Shown piece after piece: positions 17,121 to 24,060 of a stretch of DNA of 47,528 nt. The stretch comes from Kitasatospora sp. MBT63 (lineage in GTDB: Bacteria; Actinomycetota; Actinomycetes; Streptomycetales; Streptomycetaceae), in assembly GCF_000710465.2 (NCBI RefSeq), contig NZ_JAIZ01000741.1, forward strand, positions 10,554 through 58,081, given 5' to 3'. A model generated the notes under the pieces. It was not told where the DNA came from, ran no database searches, and worked only from the letters and a program-made list of their open reading frames with translations. Made by a program: the position numbers and the translations under genes. Position 1 is the first letter of the stretch. Each line of letters starts with the position of its first letter.

Positions 17121-18454
17121 TGTCCTGGCTCACCGTCGACAGGACCGCGGACGGCGAGGTCCGGGTCGTGCCCGGGACGACGCCCGAGATCCCCGAACCC
17201 GCCACCACCCGACCCGTGTTCGCGCAGGCGGGACTCGATGTCGCCGGTGCCGTTCTGACCTGGCCCGCACCCGGCGACCCGGGTCCGCCGACGGCCCTGG
17301 TGCACGACGGCGCGCGGGCGCAGCAGTGGCTCTGGGCACTGTACGGGCCACAGGCCGCAGCTGCGGTCGCCGCCTGCGCCGACGGGCGGTCCGGGCCTGT
17401 CACCGTGCCGGCCGGGCCGGCCGACCCACGGCTGTCCGCTGATGCAACCCGGCTCGCCCTCGGGCTGTGGGCGGCCCGGTGGTGGCCGGCCTCGGACCGG
17501 GACGGGATCCCGGCGCCGCCGGCCGACCTGCTCGGTCTCGAGCTCGCCGCGCTGGGCCACCGGTGCCAGCAGCTCTTCGACGGCTCCGGCGACCAGGTGG
17601 ACGACTCCGCGGTGGATCTGCTCGATGCCCACCGGGCGGCGATCGGCCCGCTGTTGCGGTGGTGGCGCACGGCTGACGACCGGGCTCAGTTCGCGGCCCC
17701 TGTCCCGGTGCCGGCCCAGGTGGAGGAGGTGCTCCGGCTGGTCGACGCGCTGGCGGACCTCGCCGGGCTGGACGGGCCCGAACTCCGGCTGCTGCGGGAA
17801 GAGTTCGACGGCGCCGCGCCTGCGGGCGGCCCCCGGGAGGGCGAGCTGTCGCCGCTGTCGGGCTTCGGCGCACTGTTCGCCCGGCCGGGCGGGTACGCGC
17901 TCGCGGCGGGCGGGCCCGCGACGGGGGCCGGGGCCGGTGCCGGGGCCGGTGCCGGGTCCGGGTCCGGGTCCGGCCGGGTGATCGCGCGCGGCGTGGGGCA
18001 GTGCGACTGGCGGCGCTACCCGCCCGGTTTCGTCGACGCGGCCGAGGAGGCGGTCACCTGGACGGCCCGGGCGGAGGGGTCCGGTCGCCGGATCGAGGTC
18101 GAGGCGCTCGCGGGTGCCGTCGTACCGGCGGACGGTGTGTTGCTGGTCGCGCAGGTGCGGGTGGACGGTGAACCGGCCGGCCGGGTGCCGCTCGCGCGGC
18201 GGGACGACGTCTGGTTCGGCCGGGCGGACCTGGTGCTGCCCGAGGCGGCGGCGGCCCGGATCGAGGTGGACGTCCTACTGCCCGGATTCGGCGGCTCCGA
18301 AGACGGGCCCCCGGCCCCGGCGGCCGACCGCGAGGCGGTGCGCACCCTGGCTCGCCACCGGCTGTCCATGGCCGCCGGCCCCGTCCCGTACGACTCCCCT
18401 GCCCGGCCGTTTCTCGCCGAGATCGCCGCGACCGACGCCGCCGAGGACTTCTGA
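17120..18454 (+). CDS. CHAT-cassette protein 2, unknown (444 aa)
   Basis: Second gene, sharing its ATG with the stop of gene 1. The N-terminal two thirds are helical and rich in Trp/Leu (QQWLWALYGPQ, LGLWAARWWPASD, GPLLRWWRTADDR). A Gly/Ala/Ser linker of alternating GA and GS pairs (encoded at about 17920-17980) leads to a C-terminal beta-rich domain (about 300-420: VIARGVGQCDWRRYPPGF, then GVLLVAQVRVDG and VPLARRDDVWFGRADLVLP) that looks like a beta-sandwich. No catalytic motif is recognised. The TPR gene follows after only 4 bp, so the two products are probably made together. Confidence 0.82.
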   Translation: MSWLTVDRTADGEVRVVPGTTPEIPEPATTRPVFAQAGLDVAGAVLTWPAPGDPGPPTALVHDGARAQQWLWALYGPQAAAAVAACADGRSGPVTVPAGPADPRLSADATRLALGLWAARWWPASDRDGIPAPPADLLGLELAALGHRCQQLFDGSGDQVDDSAVDLLDAHRAAIGPLLRWWRTADDRAQFAAPVPVPAQVEEVLRLVDALADLAGLDGPELRLLREEFDGAAPAGGPREGELSPLSGFGALFARPGGYALAAGGPATGAGAGAGAGAGSGSGSGRVIARGVGQCDWRRYPPGFVDAAEEAVTWTARAEGSGRRIEVEALAGAVVPADGVLLVAQVRVDGEPAGRVPLARRDDVWFGRADLVLPEAAAARIEVDVLLPGFGGSEDGPPAPAADREAVRTLARHRLSMAAGPVPYDSPARPFLAEIAATDAAEDF

Positions 18455-18458
18455 CGCC

Positions 18459-20186
18459 ATGCCTCCTGCCGATGCCCAGCACACGCCACCGCCGGACCCG
18501 GCGGACCCGACGGACCTCGCGGACCCGGCGGACCCCGGCGCGGCACCGCTGTTCGGTGAACCGTTCGACAGCGGGCTGGCGCAGTTCGAGGACCTCCAGC
18601 TCGCGGCCGACCTCGCGGCGGCGCTCGCCGTCCTCCGCCGCCTGCTGGCAGCCGCCGAGGCGCTCGACGACTCGCCCGATGTCCGCTTCCTGCGCGCCCA
18701 TCTGCTGGCCAACAGTGCCATCGTCCGCCTCTCCGCCTCCGAACTCCTCTACGCCGACGATGACTTCATCGGCTCGCTCGACCTGCTCCGCTCCATCGAG
18801 GCCGCCCCGATGGGCCCGCGCGGACGGCAGCTGTGGCTGGACGTCCTGCTGAAGACGCTGCTGGGACGGGCCGAACTGCTGCGCCGGTCCGGGCGGCTGG
18901 ACGAGGCCGCCGGGTGCCTGGACGAGGCGGACGCCCGGCTGCCCGGGTTCGCCGGGGACGGCACGCGCGCGGCCGAACTCGGCCACCACCGGGTCCTGTT
19001 GCTGATGGCGCGCAGCGAGTGGGGCGCGGCGGAGGAACTGGCACTGGCGGTGCTGGACACCACGCCCGCCGAGGTGGAGACCCGGCCGCGGCTGTTCACC
19101 GCGCTGGGGCTGGCCTGCGCCTCGACCGGGCGGTTCGACCCCGCGGAGGACTGGTTCACCCGCGCCGAGGAGGGCTTCGCGCTGCTCGGCGACGTCGGCG
19201 CACGGCAGGAGCTGATCGCCGACCGGGCGTACAGCGCGATGCGGCGCGGCGACTTCGATACCGCCGAGCGGCTCTTCGCCGAGGCTTCCGCCGTCTTCGA
19301 GCAGCAGCGCCGCTTCGGCGACCTGGCGGTCTGCGAGCAGGCCCGCGGCTTCCTGGCCGCACAGCGCGGGGACGCCGCCGGGGCCCGGGCCCTGGTGGAG
19401 ACCGGGCTGGCGCGGTTCCAGCGGCTCGGTGCCTCGCTCGCGGCGGCGGACACCATGCTGCTGGCCGCCCGGCAGGCGTACGCCCGCGGTGACCTCGACG
19501 AGCAACGGAGGCTCACCGAGGGCGCCCGCGAGGTGTACCAGGCGCAGGGCGTGTACGAGCGCTGCGCACAGGCCGATCTGATGCTCGCGGCGAGCATCGA
19601 GGACTCCCTCGACCGGCTGCCGGGCGCCGACCCGGCCGCGACAGCCGACGCCGCGGCGGACAGCGCGCCGACGGCCGACGCCCCGACGGGCGACCGGGCG
19701 GCGGCGCTCGACGCGGCGCTCGCGCTGGCCGTCCCGGCGGCGCTGGCGGTCGAGGCGTTCCGCTTCGACTTCGCGACCGGCCACGCGCGCAGCCAGTGGC
19801 TGGAGGTGGCGCAGGAGGGGATGCGGCTGGTGTTCCGGCTGGCACAGCTGCGCGGGGACCAGGGGTTGCTCTTCGAGCTGGTCGAACACCGCTGCGCCGG
19901 GGCCGCGTTGACGCTGGACCGGGTGCAGGGCGGGACAGCGACGGCGGCCTTCCCGGACCCGGCGGCGAAGGTCCGTGCACCCGCGGCCGTCCCGGGGTCA
20001 CCGGCCTCCCCGCTCGGTGCCGTCGCTGCAGAGGCCGCCGCGTCGGTCGGGCTGCGGGCGGTTCCTCCGCCGCCGGTGCTGATGTCGCCGGCCTCGCCGC
20101 GTACCGCGTTGCAGGAGTACGCGCAGGCCGCCCGGACCCGCTACCACCGGGCGGTCGTGAGCGGGCCCGCGGTGGCGTCGTGGTGA
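18459..20186 (+). CDS. Tetratricopeptide-repeat protein of the CHAT cassette
   Basis: The 575-residue protein has an acidic Pro/Asp-rich N-terminus (PPPDPADPTDLADPADPG) followed by about 10 helical hairpins of TPR type between residues 40 and 400. Examples are LGRAELLRRSGRLDEAAGCL, GLACASTGRFDPAEDWFTRA, YSAMRRGDFDTAERLFAEAS and ARGFLAAQRGDAAGARALVE. A linker rich in Ala, Asp and Thr (about 385-410) precedes a second helical domain (about 415-490: FRFDFATGHARSQWLEVAQE). TPR proteins beside CHAT genes typically act as sensor or substrate-recruiting scaffolds. The ATG is 4 bp after the previous stop, and the TGA overlaps the GTG of the CHAT gene. Confidence 0.88.
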   Translation: MPPADAQHTPPPDPADPTDLADPADPGAAPLFGEPFDSGLAQFEDLQLAADLAAALAVLRRLLAAAEALDDSPDVRFLRAHLLANSAIVRLSASELLYADDDFIGSLDLLRSIEAAPMGPRGRQLWLDVLLKTLLGRAELLRRSGRLDEAAGCLDEADARLPGFAGDGTRAAELGHHRVLLLMARSEWGAAEELALAVLDTTPAEVETRPRLFTALGLACASTGRFDPAEDWFTRAEEGFALLGDVGARQELIADRAYSAMRRGDFDTAERLFAEASAVFEQQRRFGDLAVCEQARGFLAAQRGDAAGARALVETGLARFQRLGASLAAADTMLLAARQAYARGDLDEQRRLTEGAREVYQAQGVYERCAQADLMLAASIEDSLDRLPGADPAATADAAADSAPTADAPTGDRAAALDAALALAVPAALAVEAFRFDFATGHARSQWLEVAQEGMRLVFRLAQLRGDQGLLFELVEHRCAGAALTLDRVQGGTATAAFPDPAAKVRAPAAVPGSPASPLGAVAAEAAASVGLRAVPPPPVLMSPASPRTALQEYAQAARTRYHRAVVSGPAVASW

Positions 20187-21514
20187 CCGCGGGCGCGCCT
20201 GCGCGTCCGGTCGTGCTGCTCAGGCTCGCCGACGCTGGGGACCTCCATCTGACCTGGCGTTGGACGGCCGGCGCCCACGGCTACGGCAGCGGGTACGCGC
20301 CCGCCCCCGAGGTCGAGCAGGCGGTCCGGGCACTGGCGGCCGCCCTGCCGGGCCCGGGCGAGGCGATGCGGCACGCGCTGGGGGCGGGCGCGTTCGCCGA
20401 CGGGCGCGGTGAACTCGGGCTGGCCCGGCTGCTGGCCGAGGCACTGTGGCCGCCGGGCCTGACGGAGCAATTGCGGCACGTGTCGGGGGTGGCGGGCCGT
20501 CCGGTGGTCCGGATCCAGCCCTCGCCCCGGGTCGCCCAGGTGCCGTGGGAGCTGCTCACGGTCGACACGGACGACACCCGGCTGATCGACCTCGCGGACG
20601 TCGCGACCGCTGCGCCGCTCTCGCTCCGCCGCCCGCCCGGTCCGCCGGGCCCGGACGGACCGCAGGAACCTCAGGAACCTCAGGAACCTCAGGCACCGCA
20701 GCCGCTTCGGGCACCACAGGCGCAGACCGCCGGACGGGACGCAGTCGTCCTGGTGCTCGACCCGAGGATCCCCGGGTTCCGCGCGGACTCCGTGCTCGGC
20801 TCGGTGCTCGGCCCGCCCGGCTCGGACCCGGCGCTGCTCGCCCTGGTGGGGCGTCACCTCGACTCGGGGACCGCGGTACCGGCCGTGGCCGCCCCGGCGG
20901 AGGCGTTCCGGCGCAGCGACCTGGACCGCGACTGGCTGGGCGGCGCGCTGCGCGCCGGCGCGCGCCGGCTGCTGTACGTCGGGCACGTCAGCGGCGCGCC
21001 GGTCGACGGCGGCCAGAGCGAGGACGCGGCGCTGCATCTCGCCTGCGGGGCGCAGGTCCCGGGCCTCGCCGAGCCGGTCCGCGGCCACCGTCCGCTGTCG
21101 GCGAAGGACCTGCTGCTCGGCACCCTGGCGGGACGACCGGACGGTGTGCCGGGAGCGCGGCTGTGGCCGGCGCCGCCGAGGGTCGCGTTGATCGCCTGCG
21201 AGAGCGGCGGGGACCTGCGCTTCGCCGAGTCCTTCGGGCTGGCGGCGGCGATGCTCCACAACGGCGCGGAGCTGGTCACCGCGACCCGCTGGACGCTGCC
21301 GACCAGCTTCGCCTTCCACCGGCTGGCGGGCCTGTCCGAGTCGGTCCGCCCGCTGTCGGAGGCAGTCCTTGCCGTCGACGCCGCCCATGACCGCCCGGAC
21401 CCGGTCGGCGCACTCGGCGGCTGGCAGCGGGAGCAGCTGGCCCGCTGGCGTACCGGCCACCGGATCGAGCACTCACCGCTGCTGTGGGCGGCCCTCACCT
21501 GCATCACCGTCTGA
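20183..21514 (+). CDS. CHAT-domain caspase-like peptidase
   Basis: The 443-residue protein starts at a GTG that overlaps the TPR stop (GTGA). An N-terminal domain (about 5-150; IQPSPRVAQVPWELLTVDTD) is followed by a Gln/Glu/Pro linker containing QEPQEPQEPQ. The CHAT domain (about 185-443) carries the predicted catalytic His268 (RRLLYVGHVSG) and Cys339 (VALIACESGGD). It then has the family block FAESFGLAAAMLHNGAELVT, which leads into a conserved RW. The domain ends at the C-terminus of the protein. Bacterial CHAT proteins include separase-like and caspase-like cysteine peptidases activated through TPR partners (for example type III-E CRISPR-associated TPR-CHAT), so this protein is the likely effector of the cassette. 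Substrate and trigger are unknown. Confidence 0.9.
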   Translation: MTAGAPARPVVLLRLADAGDLHLTWRWTAGAHGYGSGYAPAPEVEQAVRALAAALPGPGEAMRHALGAGAFADGRGELGLARLLAEALWPPGLTEQLRHVSGVAGRPVVRIQPSPRVAQVPWELLTVDTDDTRLIDLADVATAAPLSLRRPPGPPGPDGPQEPQEPQEPQAPQPLRAPQAQTAGRDAVVLVLDPRIPGFRADSVLGSVLGPPGSDPALLALVGRHLDSGTAVPAVAAPAEAFRRSDLDRDWLGGALRAGARRLLYVGHVSGAPVDGGQSEDAALHLACGAQVPGLAEPVRGHRPLSAKDLLLGTLAGRPDGVPGARLWPAPPRVALIACESGGDLRFAESFGLAAAMLHNGAELVTATRWTLPTSFAFHRLAGLSESVRPLSEAVLAVDAAHDRPDPVGALGGWQREQLARWRTGHRIEHSPLLWAALTCITV

Positions 21515-21550
21515 GCCACCCGCCGACCGCCGACCGCCGAACACCCGAAC

Positions 21551-23377
21551 TCAGCGCGTCGGCACCGCCGTGGAGGGTGTGGAGGGTGTAGTGGGCGTGG
21601 CGGGCCCGGCGTCGAGGCCCGTCCCGGGGCCGGTCTGGCTGGCGACCAGGTCCCGGTACGGGCCGCAGCGGGCGAGCAGTTCGCGGTGGCCGCCGGCGTC
21701 GACGACGGTGCCCCGGTTCATCATGATGACGTGGTGGGCGTGCTGGACGGTGGAGAGCCGGTGGGCGACCACGATGACGGCGCGGGTCGCGGCGAGTTCG
21801 GAGACGATCGCCCGGAACCGCTGTTCGTTGAGTCCGTCCAGCTGGCTGGTGGGCTCGTCGAGCAGGACGATCTCGGCGTCGGAGAGCAGGGCGCGGGCGA
21901 GTGCCATCCGCTGGCGCTGGCCGCCGGAGAGGTCGGATTCGCGGCCCAGCGGGGTGTCGAGGCCCTGCGGTAGGCGGGCGATGTCCTCGGTGAGGCCGAC
22001 GGCGTCGAGTGCGGCGTCGAGTTCGGTGTCGTCGGCCCGGTGGGTGCGGCCGAGCTGGAGGTTCTCCCGAGCGGTGGCCTCCAGCAGGGTGAACGCCTGG
22101 TCGACGTAGGCGATCCGGCCGCGCAGCGCGTCCAGGGGCCAGCTCCGGACGTCGTGGCCGAGGACGGTGATGGTGCCGGCCGTCGGGCGGATGAACCGGT
22201 CGATCAGCGACAGGGTGGTGCTCTTGCCGGCCCCGGACGGGCCGACCACGGCGGTCAGGCCGGTGCGGGCGGTGGTGAAGGAGATGCCGCGCAGCGCGGG
22301 TTCCGTGGAGCCGCCGTGGGTGTAGCCGACGGAGCGGAAGACCACGGAGGGGGCGTCGGGCACCGGGGTGGGGACGGCTCGTTCGGCGTCCCTGGGGTCG
22401 GTCTCCGGGGGGAGGGCGAGCAGCTGGTTGCAGCGGTCCCGGGCGGCCAGGCCGGCCTGGAGGCGGCCGGTGCCGGTGGCCAGCGTGTTGACGGAGGGGA
22501 TGGTCTGCAGCAGGTAGAGCAGGAAGGCGGCGAACTCGGCGACTTGGAGGTTCCCGGCGGCGAGGCGGGCGCCGCCGGTGAGGATCACGGCGATCATCGC
22601 GAGCTGGTTGCCGAGGGTGAGGACCGCGGGGATCAGCGAGCCGAGGCGGGCGCCCACCAGGGAGACGGCGCGCAGCCGTTCGGCGTCGGCGGCCAGGGCG
22701 CGGGCGGCCACCGGTTCGGCGCGGTAGGCCTTGATGGTGGTGAGGGCGTCGAGGTCGGCGGTGAAGCGCTGGGCGAGCTGTCCGACGGCGTCCTGCTGGC
22801 CGGTGACGTTGGCCCGCATCCGGCGCAGGATGAGCAGGACCAGGACGGTCAGGACGGCGAGCGCGAGTACCGTGACCAGGGTCAGTACCCAGTCGATCCA
22901 GACCATCACGACCAGGGTCGCCGCCACCGTCAGTGCGGCCAGCGGCAGTTGGACGGCGACCTCGACGACCTGGCGCAGCAGCAGGGCGTCGGAGGTGATC
23001 CGGGCGGCGATCTCGCCGGTGCCTTTGGTGCGGACGGTGGCCAGCGGCAGCCGCAGGGCGTGTTCCATGATGCGGACCCGCAGCCGGTAGGTCAGCCGTT
23101 CGCCGATGCGGGCCAGCAGGAACCCGGACAGCGCCTCGGCGAGGGCGCCGCCGAGCGCGGCCGCGCACATCAGCAGCACGTCGGGGGTGAGCGGGCGGTG
23201 GGCGGAGAAGTCGGTGATGATCTCGCGCACCAGCAGGGGGAGGGCGAGGATCGCGGCGGTGGCTGCGAGGGCGGCCAGCAGGGACAGGGCGAGCCGGACG
23301 GGCTCGGCGGTCAGCTCGGCGCGCAGCCGTACCGGGTCCGGCGGGCGGCTGGCGGTGCGGGTGCTCTGGTCGGCCAC
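21551..23377 (-). CDS. Lanthipeptide ABC exporter (membrane and ATPase domains fused)
   Basis: The 608-residue half-transporter starts at a GTG at 23377. Six membrane helices span about residues 25-300. The nucleotide-binding domain has Walker A GPSGAGKS (379-386), the signature LSGGQRQRMALARAL (483-) and Walker B IVLLDEPT (503-510). It has no N-terminal C39 peptidase domain, so leader removal must be done by another protease. It lies downstream of the two precursor genes in the order of ramC-ramS-ramAB loci, but only one half-transporter is present where the classical locus has two, implying a homodimer. Its stop converges on the CHAT gene with a gap of only 36 bp. Confidence 0.92.
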   Translation of the reverse strand: MADQSTRTASRPPDPVRLRAELTAEPVRLALSLLAALAATAAILALPLLVREIITDFSAHRPLTPDVLLMCAAALGGALAEALSGFLLARIGERLTYRLRVRIMEHALRLPLATVRTKGTGEIAARITSDALLLRQVVEVAVQLPLAALTVAATLVVMVWIDWVLTLVTVLALAVLTVLVLLILRRMRANVTGQQDAVGQLAQRFTADLDALTTIKAYRAEPVAARALAADAERLRAVSLVGARLGSLIPAVLTLGNQLAMIAVILTGGARLAAGNLQVAEFAAFLLYLLQTIPSVNTLATGTGRLQAGLAARDRCNQLLALPPETDPRDAERAVPTPVPDAPSVVFRSVGYTHGGSTEPALRGISFTTARTGLTAVVGPSGAGKSTTLSLIDRFIRPTAGTITVLGHDVRSWPLDALRGRIAYVDQAFTLLEATARENLQLGRTHRADDTELDAALDAVGLTEDIARLPQGLDTPLGRESDLSGGQRQRMALARALLSDAEIVLLDEPTSQLDGLNEQRFRAIVSELAATRAVIVVAHRLSTVQHAHHVIMMNRGTVVDAGGHRELLARCGPYRDLVASQTGPGTGLDAGPATPTTPSTPSTAVPTR

Positions 23378-23500
23378 GGGCAGCCTCTCTGGTGGTACGA
23401 ACGGCGGTGCGGCGACGGTGCGGTGGCCCGCGACGCCGGCGGGATCACGACATCGCCGGCCTGCGGCGTACGACGCCCCAGACCGGCGGAGTTGCTGGTC

Positions 23501-23533
23501 CGGGCCGCAGCGGGGTGTCGCCGCTGCGGCCCG
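23501..23533 (-). terminator. Perfect 13-bp hairpin between precursor genes and exporter
   Basis: A 13-bp perfect stem (23501-23513 with 23521-23533) and a 7-nt loop sit about 75 bp after the precursor-1 stop and about 125 bp before the exporter. It probably acts as a partial terminator or a 3' stabiliser that lets precursor transcripts outnumber exporter transcripts. Confidence 0.65.
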
Positions 23534-23608
23534 GTGGGCCGGCCGGGCCGGTGGTGACGGCCCGGTCGGCTGTTCCGTGTTTCCCGCCCTACCGGACGGG
23601 CGGACGGG

Positions 23609-23746
23609 TCAGAGGCAGATCAGCGTGGAGACGGTGCTGGTGCCGCAGTTGAGGACGCTCAGCGAGCTGGTGCTCGCCAGGGTGTCGTCGATCGGGGCCG
23701 CCTCGGTCTCGGGCAGCTCCATGGTCTGGAGGTCGAGGATCGCCAT
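23609..23746 (-). CDS. Class III lanthipeptide precursor 1 (SapB/AmfS-like)
   Basis: A 45-residue prepeptide. Its leader starts MAILDLQTMELPETEAAP, which contains the LDLQ helix recognised by class III synthetases. The core ends SLSVLNCGTSTVSTLICL. Two Ser-x-x-Ser-x-x-x-Cys units (S27-S30-C34 and S37-S40-C44) are spaced as in SapB and AmfS, so two lanthionine or labionin rings are predicted. AAGGAG lies 7 nt before the ATG. The known relatives are surface-active peptides that help aerial hyphae emerge. The open frame was missed by length filters because it is so short. Confidence 0.93.
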   Translation of the reverse strand: MAILDLQTMELPETEAAPIDDTLASTSSLSVLNCGTSTVSTLICL

Positions 23747-23778
23747 GACTTTCTCCTTCATCTACTGAGGGTGAACAA

Positions 23779-23795
23779 CCCGGCCGACGGCCGGG
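23779..23795 (-). promoter_or_regulatory. Intercistronic hairpin upstream of precursor 1
   Basis: A 7-bp perfect stem with a 3-nt loop (CCCGGCC-GAC-GGCCGGG) lies between the two precursor genes. An identical element precedes precursor 2. It may be an attenuator or an RNA-processing or stability element. Confidence 0.5.
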
Positions 23796-23820
23796 GGCCG
23801 TGGGTGCGCGGGGCGCACGG

Positions 23821-23958
23821 TCAGAGGCAGATCAGCGTGGAGACGGTGCTGGTGCCGCAGTTGAGGACGCTCAGCGAGCTGGTGCTCGCCAGGGTGTCGT
23901 CGATCGGGGCCGCCTCGGTCTCGGGCAGCTCCATGGTCTGGAGGTCGAGGATCGCCAT
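23821..23958 (-). CDS. Class III lanthipeptide precursor 2, identical to precursor 1
   Basis: The 45-residue product has the same leader and core as precursor 1, with two Ser-x-x-Ser-x-x-x-Cys ring motifs. The upstream ribosome site (AAGGAG, 7 nt before the ATG) is also shared. It lies about 100 bp after the LanKC stop and is probably on the same transcript. Exact identity suggests a recent duplication or gene conversion and may simply raise peptide dosage. Confidence 0.93.
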   Translation of the reverse strand: MAILDLQTMELPETEAAPIDDTLASTSSLSVLNCGTSTVSTLICL

Positions 23959-23990
23959 GACTTTCTCCTTCTTCTGCGGAGGGTGTACAA

Positions 23991-24007
23991 CCCGGCCGAC
24001 GGCCGGG
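23991..24007 (-). promoter_or_regulatory. Hairpin between LanKC and precursor 2
   Basis: A second copy of the 7-bp stem and 3-nt loop element, 54 bp after the LanKC stop. It could separate synthetase expression from higher precursor expression. Confidence 0.5.
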
Positions 24008-24060
24008 GCCTGTGGGGGCGCGGGTGCGCCCGGGGGTGGCGTACGGGCGGGGTGGGCCCG

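Larger units (their letters stand above)
23609..24007 (-). repeat. 212-bp tandem duplication carrying two lanthipeptide precursor genes
   Basis: The segment 23609 to about 23795 recurs at 23821 to about 24007. The 138-bp precursor ORFs appear identical; differences begin just upstream of the ribosome site (TTCATCTACTGAGG versus TTCTTCTGCGGAGG). Each copy includes its own upstream hairpin. The offset between copies is 212 bp. Confidence 0.9.

Noticed and set aside
21551..23377. Exporter considered as a bifunctional peptidase-exporter (LanT with C39 domain)
   Set aside because: The protein begins directly with the membrane domain; no Cys-protease motif is present.
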